Origin: Candidatus Poseidoniia archaeon
GTDB lineage: Archaea; Thermoplasmatota; Poseidoniia; MGIII; CG-Epi1
Reading direction: 5' to 3'
Assembly: GCA_029941645.1 (NCBI GenBank)
Contig: JAPYSZ010000010.1
Coordinates: 5,552-21,165 of the forward strand
DNA length: 15,614 nucleotides
A model generated the notes under the pieces. The model did no database searches, had not been told where the DNA came from, and was given only the letters and a program-made list of their open reading frames with translations. This document shows, piece by piece, positions 12,845 to 15,614 of the stretch. Within the stretch, counting starts at the first letter, position 1. Each line of letters begins with the position of its first letter. The position numbers were made by a program, and so were the translations under genes.

Positions 12845-13204
12845 ATGATGCCGGGAATGGGACGCATGAATCCCCGAATGATGAAGAAGTTACAGAAACA
12901 ACTACAAAATTCTACAGAAGAGATTGATGCTACTGAAGTTATAATTAGAACAAAAGACAAAGAAATTTACTTCAGTAATCCCTCAGTAAGTTCTATGAAT
13001 ATGATGGGGCAGCAATCATATCAGATTGTTGGAGAACCACAAGAAAGAGGACTTAGTGACGGTGAAGAAACATCAAGTATTCCTGACGAAGATATTGAAT
13101 TGGTTGCATCACAAGCCGATGTTCCAAAAGGAAAAGCAAAAAAAGCACTGGAAGAATGTGGTGGAGAACCTGCTGAGGCAATAATCAAACTTATGGGAGG
13201 TTAA
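12845..13204 (+). CDS. nac: Nascent polypeptide-associated complex protein (archaeal NAC)
   Basis: This encodes a 119-residue ribosome-associated chaperone subunit that binds emerging polypeptides as a homodimer in Archaea. The N-terminus is methionine-rich (MMPGMGRMNPRMMKKL), as in other archaeal NACs. The NAC domain covers about residues 27-63 with the 'ATEVIIRTKDKEIYF' strands. An acidic linker leads to a C-terminal UBA domain (about 80-118; 'EDIELVASQADVPKGKAKKALEECGGEPAEAIIKLMG'). No in-frame start lies between the pelota stop and 12845. A purine-rich AGAGGTG at 12821-12827 is 17 bases before the ATG, too far for an ideal Shine-Dalgarno sequence. The stop overlaps the region of the next gene's ribosome-binding site. 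Confidence 0.95.
   Translation: MMPGMGRMNPRMMKKLQKQLQNSTEEIDATEVIIRTKDKEIYFSNPSVSSMNMMGQQSYQIVGEPQERGLSDGEETSSIPDEDIELVASQADVPKGKAKKALEECGGEPAEAIIKLMGG
13195..13200 (+). promoter_or_regulatory. Shine-Dalgarno GGGAGG for the acyl-CoA dehydrogenase
   Basis: GGGAGG lies in the last codons of NAC and is spaced 5 bases from the ATG at 13206. The NAC stop and the dehydrogenase start are separated by one base, so translation is probably coupled. Confidence 0.75.
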
Positions 13205-13205
13205 A

Positions 13206-14375
13206 ATGGACTTTTCAGAAACTGAAGACCAAATAATGATTAGGGATATGGTCCGTAATTTTGCTGAGACTGTAGCAGGACCAACTTGTCACCAAAGAGA
13301 TAAAGAACAAAAACCACCCACTGAAGAATTCAAACAATTTGCTGAATTGGGAGTTGCTGGAATGACCATTCCAGAAAATTACGGAGGGCAAAAATTGGAT
13401 GATGTTTCTGAAGCTATAGTAATTGAGGAATTATCGCGTGTTGATCCTTCGCTAGGAGTTATGGTTGCTGTTCATGTTGGACTATGCGCCATGACAATTG
13501 TTTTGAATGGAAATGAAGAGCAGAAAAAAAAATATTTACCAAAACTTGCATCAGGAGAAAATTTAGGTGCATATTCACTTAGTGAAGCTGGTTCGGGAAC
13601 TGATGCTGCAGCAATGGTTGCAAAAGCAAGTGATGATGGCGATTATTTTAACCTAAATGGAGAGAAAATGTGGGTTACCAATGGTACTACTGCAGATCTC
13701 TTCATACTTTTTGCTAAGGTAACTAACCACCCTGATTATGGAAAGAAAAAGCATGGTGGAGTAACCTGTTTTATTGTTGAAAAAGGATATGATGGTTTAA
13801 AAATAGGTAAAAAAGAAGATAAATTGGGTATTCGATCAAGCGACACATGTACACTAATTCTTGATAATTGTAAGGTTCCAAAAGAGAATGTGCTCGGAGA
13901 AGTGGGAAGTGGTTTTGGAATTGCGATGAATGCTCTAGATAATTCACGTATTGGTATTGCTGCTCAAGCATTGGGCATCGCACAAGGTGCTTATGAATCT
14001 GCACTCAAATATTCAAAAGAAAGAGAAACTTTTGGAAAACCTATAGCGCAACACCAATCGATTAGCAATTACCTAGCTGATATGGCTATGAAAATAGATG
14101 CTGCAAGACTGCAGGTCTACAAAGCTGCGTGGGCAAAAGAAAGACACTATAAACATGGAGAAGACAGACATACTTTGGAAGCCTCATTTGCTAAATTGAA
14201 TGCGGGAGATACTGCAATGTGGGTCTCTGAAAAAGCTGTTCAAATATTGGGTGGTTATGGCTATACTACTGAATTTCCTGTTGAAAGATTCTTCCGAGAT
14301 GCTAAAATAACACAAATTTACGAAGGAACCCAAGAAGTTCAAAGATTAGTAATAGCTCGTGAAATCGGAAAGTAA
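13206..14375 (+). CDS. Acyl-CoA dehydrogenase (short/medium-chain or butyryl-CoA type)
   Basis: This encodes a 389-residue FAD flavoenzyme that introduces a 2,3 double bond into an acyl-CoA. It shows the standard three-part fold: N-terminal helical domain (about 1-120), middle beta domain (about 121-235) with 'YSLSEAGSGTDAAAM' and 'WVTNG', and C-terminal helical domain with 'KERETFGKPIAQHQ' and 'QILGGYGYTTEFPVERFFRDAKI'. The catalytic base is E373 in IYEGTQEVQ, the position used by short- and medium-chain enzymes. Length matches the family. In the FAD-binding loop the usual proline after S-E is alanine (SEAGSGTD). Chain-length preference cannot be read. It is translated right behind NAC but is functionally unrelated to the information-processing genes; co-transcription would be an accident of gene order or a growth-linked grouping. 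Confidence 0.93.
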   Translation: MDFSETEDQIMIRDMVRNFAETVAGPTCHQRDKEQKPPTEEFKQFAELGVAGMTIPENYGGQKLDDVSEAIVIEELSRVDPSLGVMVAVHVGLCAMTIVLNGNEEQKKKYLPKLASGENLGAYSLSEAGSGTDAAAMVAKASDDGDYFNLNGEKMWVTNGTTADLFILFAKVTNHPDYGKKKHGGVTCFIVEKGYDGLKIGKKEDKLGIRSSDTCTLILDNCKVPKENVLGEVGSGFGIAMNALDNSRIGIAAQALGIAQGAYESALKYSKERETFGKPIAQHQSISNYLADMAMKIDAARLQVYKAAWAKERHYKHGEDRHTLEASFAKLNAGDTAMWVSEKAVQILGGYGYTTEFPVERFFRDAKITQIYEGTQEVQRLVIAREIGK

Positions 14376-14411
14376 GGGAAACTTTTATGAGTCTGTTTGT
14401 AAGCTACTCTA

Positions 14412-14428
14412 TAGACTATTTTAGTCTA
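14412..14428. repeat. Inverted repeat between the acyl-CoA dehydrogenase and transhydrogenase genes
   Basis: TAGACTA-TTT-TAGTCTA is a perfect 7-bp stem with a 3-base loop in the 76-base gap between the two genes. It could be a weak terminator for the upstream gene, though no long T-run follows, or an operator near the downstream promoter. Confidence 0.4.
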
Positions 14429-14451
14429 CACAAAAATTGATGGTGGAAATA

Positions 14452-15614
14452 ATGCGTATAGGGATACCAAAAGAAAAAAACAACAACGAAACTCGCGTAG
14501 CGATTGTACCAGTTTCAGTACCCAAATTGATGAAACTAGGTTTTGACATTATTATAGAGAAAGGAGCTGGAGAAAAATCCGGTTATTCAGACTCAGAATA
14601 CGAAAAAAGGGGAGCTAAAATTGCAACCTTAGAAAACGTCATGGAGGCTGAATTAGTTGCTTCAATTGATATTCCTGATTTCAAAATGATGAAAAAAGGA
14701 CAAATGTTAGCATGCATAGCTGACCCTTTCCGAAATTTAAAACAGACAAAGGAGATTATAGAATCCGAAATAACTTTACTTTCCTTAGAAGTAATTCCTA
14801 GAAGACTATCCAAGGGGCAGTCTATGGATGTTAATTCAAGTCAAGATAATCTATCTGGATACAGAGCAGCCTTGATGGGTTCACAGCATATTGCAAAGAT
14901 GGTCCCAATGATGATGACTTCGGCAGGAACTGTAAGACCTGCAAAATTCATAATTCAAGGTGCTGCAGTAGCTGGGCTCCAAGCGATTGCAACAGCTAAA
15001 AGATTAGGTGCTATAGTTCATGCAATTGATGTTAGATTGGCGGCCAAACAAGATACCGAAAGTTTGGGTGCAAAATTCATTAATGTTCCTGGATGGAAAG
15101 ACGCCGAAAGCTCAAGCGGACATGCGTCCTTGTTTACAGATAAATCACTTCAGGAAGCTTTCGATAATGCTTTGATGGATGCTGTAAAAGAGGCTGATGT
15201 GGTAATAACCACGGCAAGATTATTTGGTGCAGATGCACCCTCCTTATTTTTTGGTAAGGAAATGAACGAAAAAATGACTAAAGAAATGAAGGATGGATCT
15301 GTAATTGTAGATATGAACTCTGATACTGGCGGAAATATTGTTGGTAGCAAAGATGGTGAAATTGTGGAGAAAGATGGCGTTAAAATCATAGGAATACCTA
15401 TGCTTTGTAGAACTATTCCAAATACGGCTTCAATGTTATACTCAAATAATGTCACTAACTTTGTAACTGTATTAGTTGATGAAGGAAATCTAGCCATAAA
15501 TCAAGAAGAACAAGTTTTGACAGGAGATGAAGGTGGGATTTCGGCAGGATATGGTGGAATTCTAATTGCTGAAGGTGGGAAAATTCATGAAAATCATACC
15601 AAACTAATGGAGGC
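14452..15614 (+). CDS. pntA: NAD(P) transhydrogenase subunit alpha (PntA), 3' end missing
   Basis: The first 387 codons are present and the frame is open to the right edge. The enzyme couples hydride transfer between NADH and NADP+ to proton movement; this soluble domain I binds NAD(H). The N-terminus MRIGIPKEKNNNETRVAIVP is typical. 'SKGQSMDVNSSQDNLSGYRAAL' (120-141) is the PntA nucleotide-site loop that separates it from alanine dehydrogenase. 'MTSAGTVRPAKFIIQGAAVAGLQAIATAKRLGA' (155-187) is the Rossmann loop, with D193 in 'HAIDVR' expected to bind the NAD ribose. The ATG at 14452 has a GGTGG Shine-Dalgarno sequence at 14442-14446. The membrane helices and the NADP-binding beta subunit should follow beyond the window. 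It may have its own promoter in the 76-base gap, where CTATAG at 14410-14415 is TATA-like. Confidence 0.93.
   Translation, partial: MRIGIPKEKNNNETRVAIVPVSVPKLMKLGFDIIIEKGAGEKSGYSDSEYEKRGAKIATLENVMEAELVASIDIPDFKMMKKGQMLACIADPFRNLKQTKEIIESEITLLSLEVIPRRLSKGQSMDVNSSQDNLSGYRAALMGSQHIAKMVPMMMTSAGTVRPAKFIIQGAAVAGLQAIATAKRLGAIVHAIDVRLAAKQDTESLGAKFINVPGWKDAESSSGHASLFTDKSLQEAFDNALMDAVKEADVVITTARLFGADAPSLFFGKEMNEKMTKEMKDGSVIVDMNSDTGGNIVGSKDGEIVEKDGVKIIGIPMLCRTIPNTASMLYSNNVTNFVTVLVDEGNLAINQEEQVLTGDEGGISAGYGGILIAEGGKIHENHTKLME

Noticed and set aside
1..15614. CRISPR array, insertion sequence, integrase, toxin-antitoxin or defence genes
   Set aside because: No regularly spaced repeats, transposase or integrase motifs, or known defence domains are visible in the reading frames; the regular gene packing leaves little room for them.

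Overview
The window looks like a piece of an AT-rich archaeal chromosome, most likely from an uncultivated planktonic euryarchaeote of the Marine Group II/III type (Poseidoniales or relatives). The evidence for Archaea is direct: a transcription factor B, aPelota, archaeal NAC with a UBA domain, TiaS, an archease, and an archaeal initiator tRNA with an A1-U72 pair and an encoded CCA. TATA-like boxes sit about 26-30 bases before several start codons, as expected for leaderless transcripts. The marine placement is inference from the gene mix (secreted repeat-domain protein, acyl-CoA dehydrogenase, NAD(P) transhydrogenase) and from base composition. I see no insertion sequence, CRISPR array, prophage or other mobile element. 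The window reads as dense, ordinary chromosome.

Layout. Positions 1-552 hold the 5' end of a membrane protein gene running off the left edge (minus strand) and a divergent small basic protein with a C-terminal SHOCT-like motif. Positions 542-1435 (minus) encode an EamA/DMT transporter. Positions 1470-3908 (minus) form an RNA-maturation cluster that reads, in transcription order: initiator tRNA-Met, archease, an unrecognised 193-residue protein, and TiaS. A divergent leaderless gene at 4019-4540 encodes a membrane-anchored zinc-ribbon protein. Positions 4542-6707 (minus) encode a large secreted, C-terminally anchored surface protein with its own promoter. Positions 6763-10706 (minus) form a tight three-gene operon: HD phosphohydrolase, polytopic M50 (site-2-type) protease with a sequon-rich ectodomain, and class I dihydroorotase.

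From 10839 to the right edge everything is on the plus strand: TFB, aPelota, NAC, acyl-CoA dehydrogenase, then the start of NAD(P) transhydrogenase subunit alpha. The first three form an information-processing block covering transcription initiation, stalled-ribosome rescue and nascent-chain handling. Tight spacing joins them, with a Shine-Dalgarno sequence at the TFB-pelota and NAC-dehydrogenase junctions.

The most useful lead is the unrecognised gene between archease and TiaS, which guilt by association links to tRNA maturation. Next are the sequon-rich M50 protease sharing an operon with an HD phosphohydrolase, the initiator tRNA lying 12 bases before the archease start, and the divergent SHOCT/membrane-protein pair around a perfect palindrome. 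None of these amounts to a clearly new system on sequence alone.
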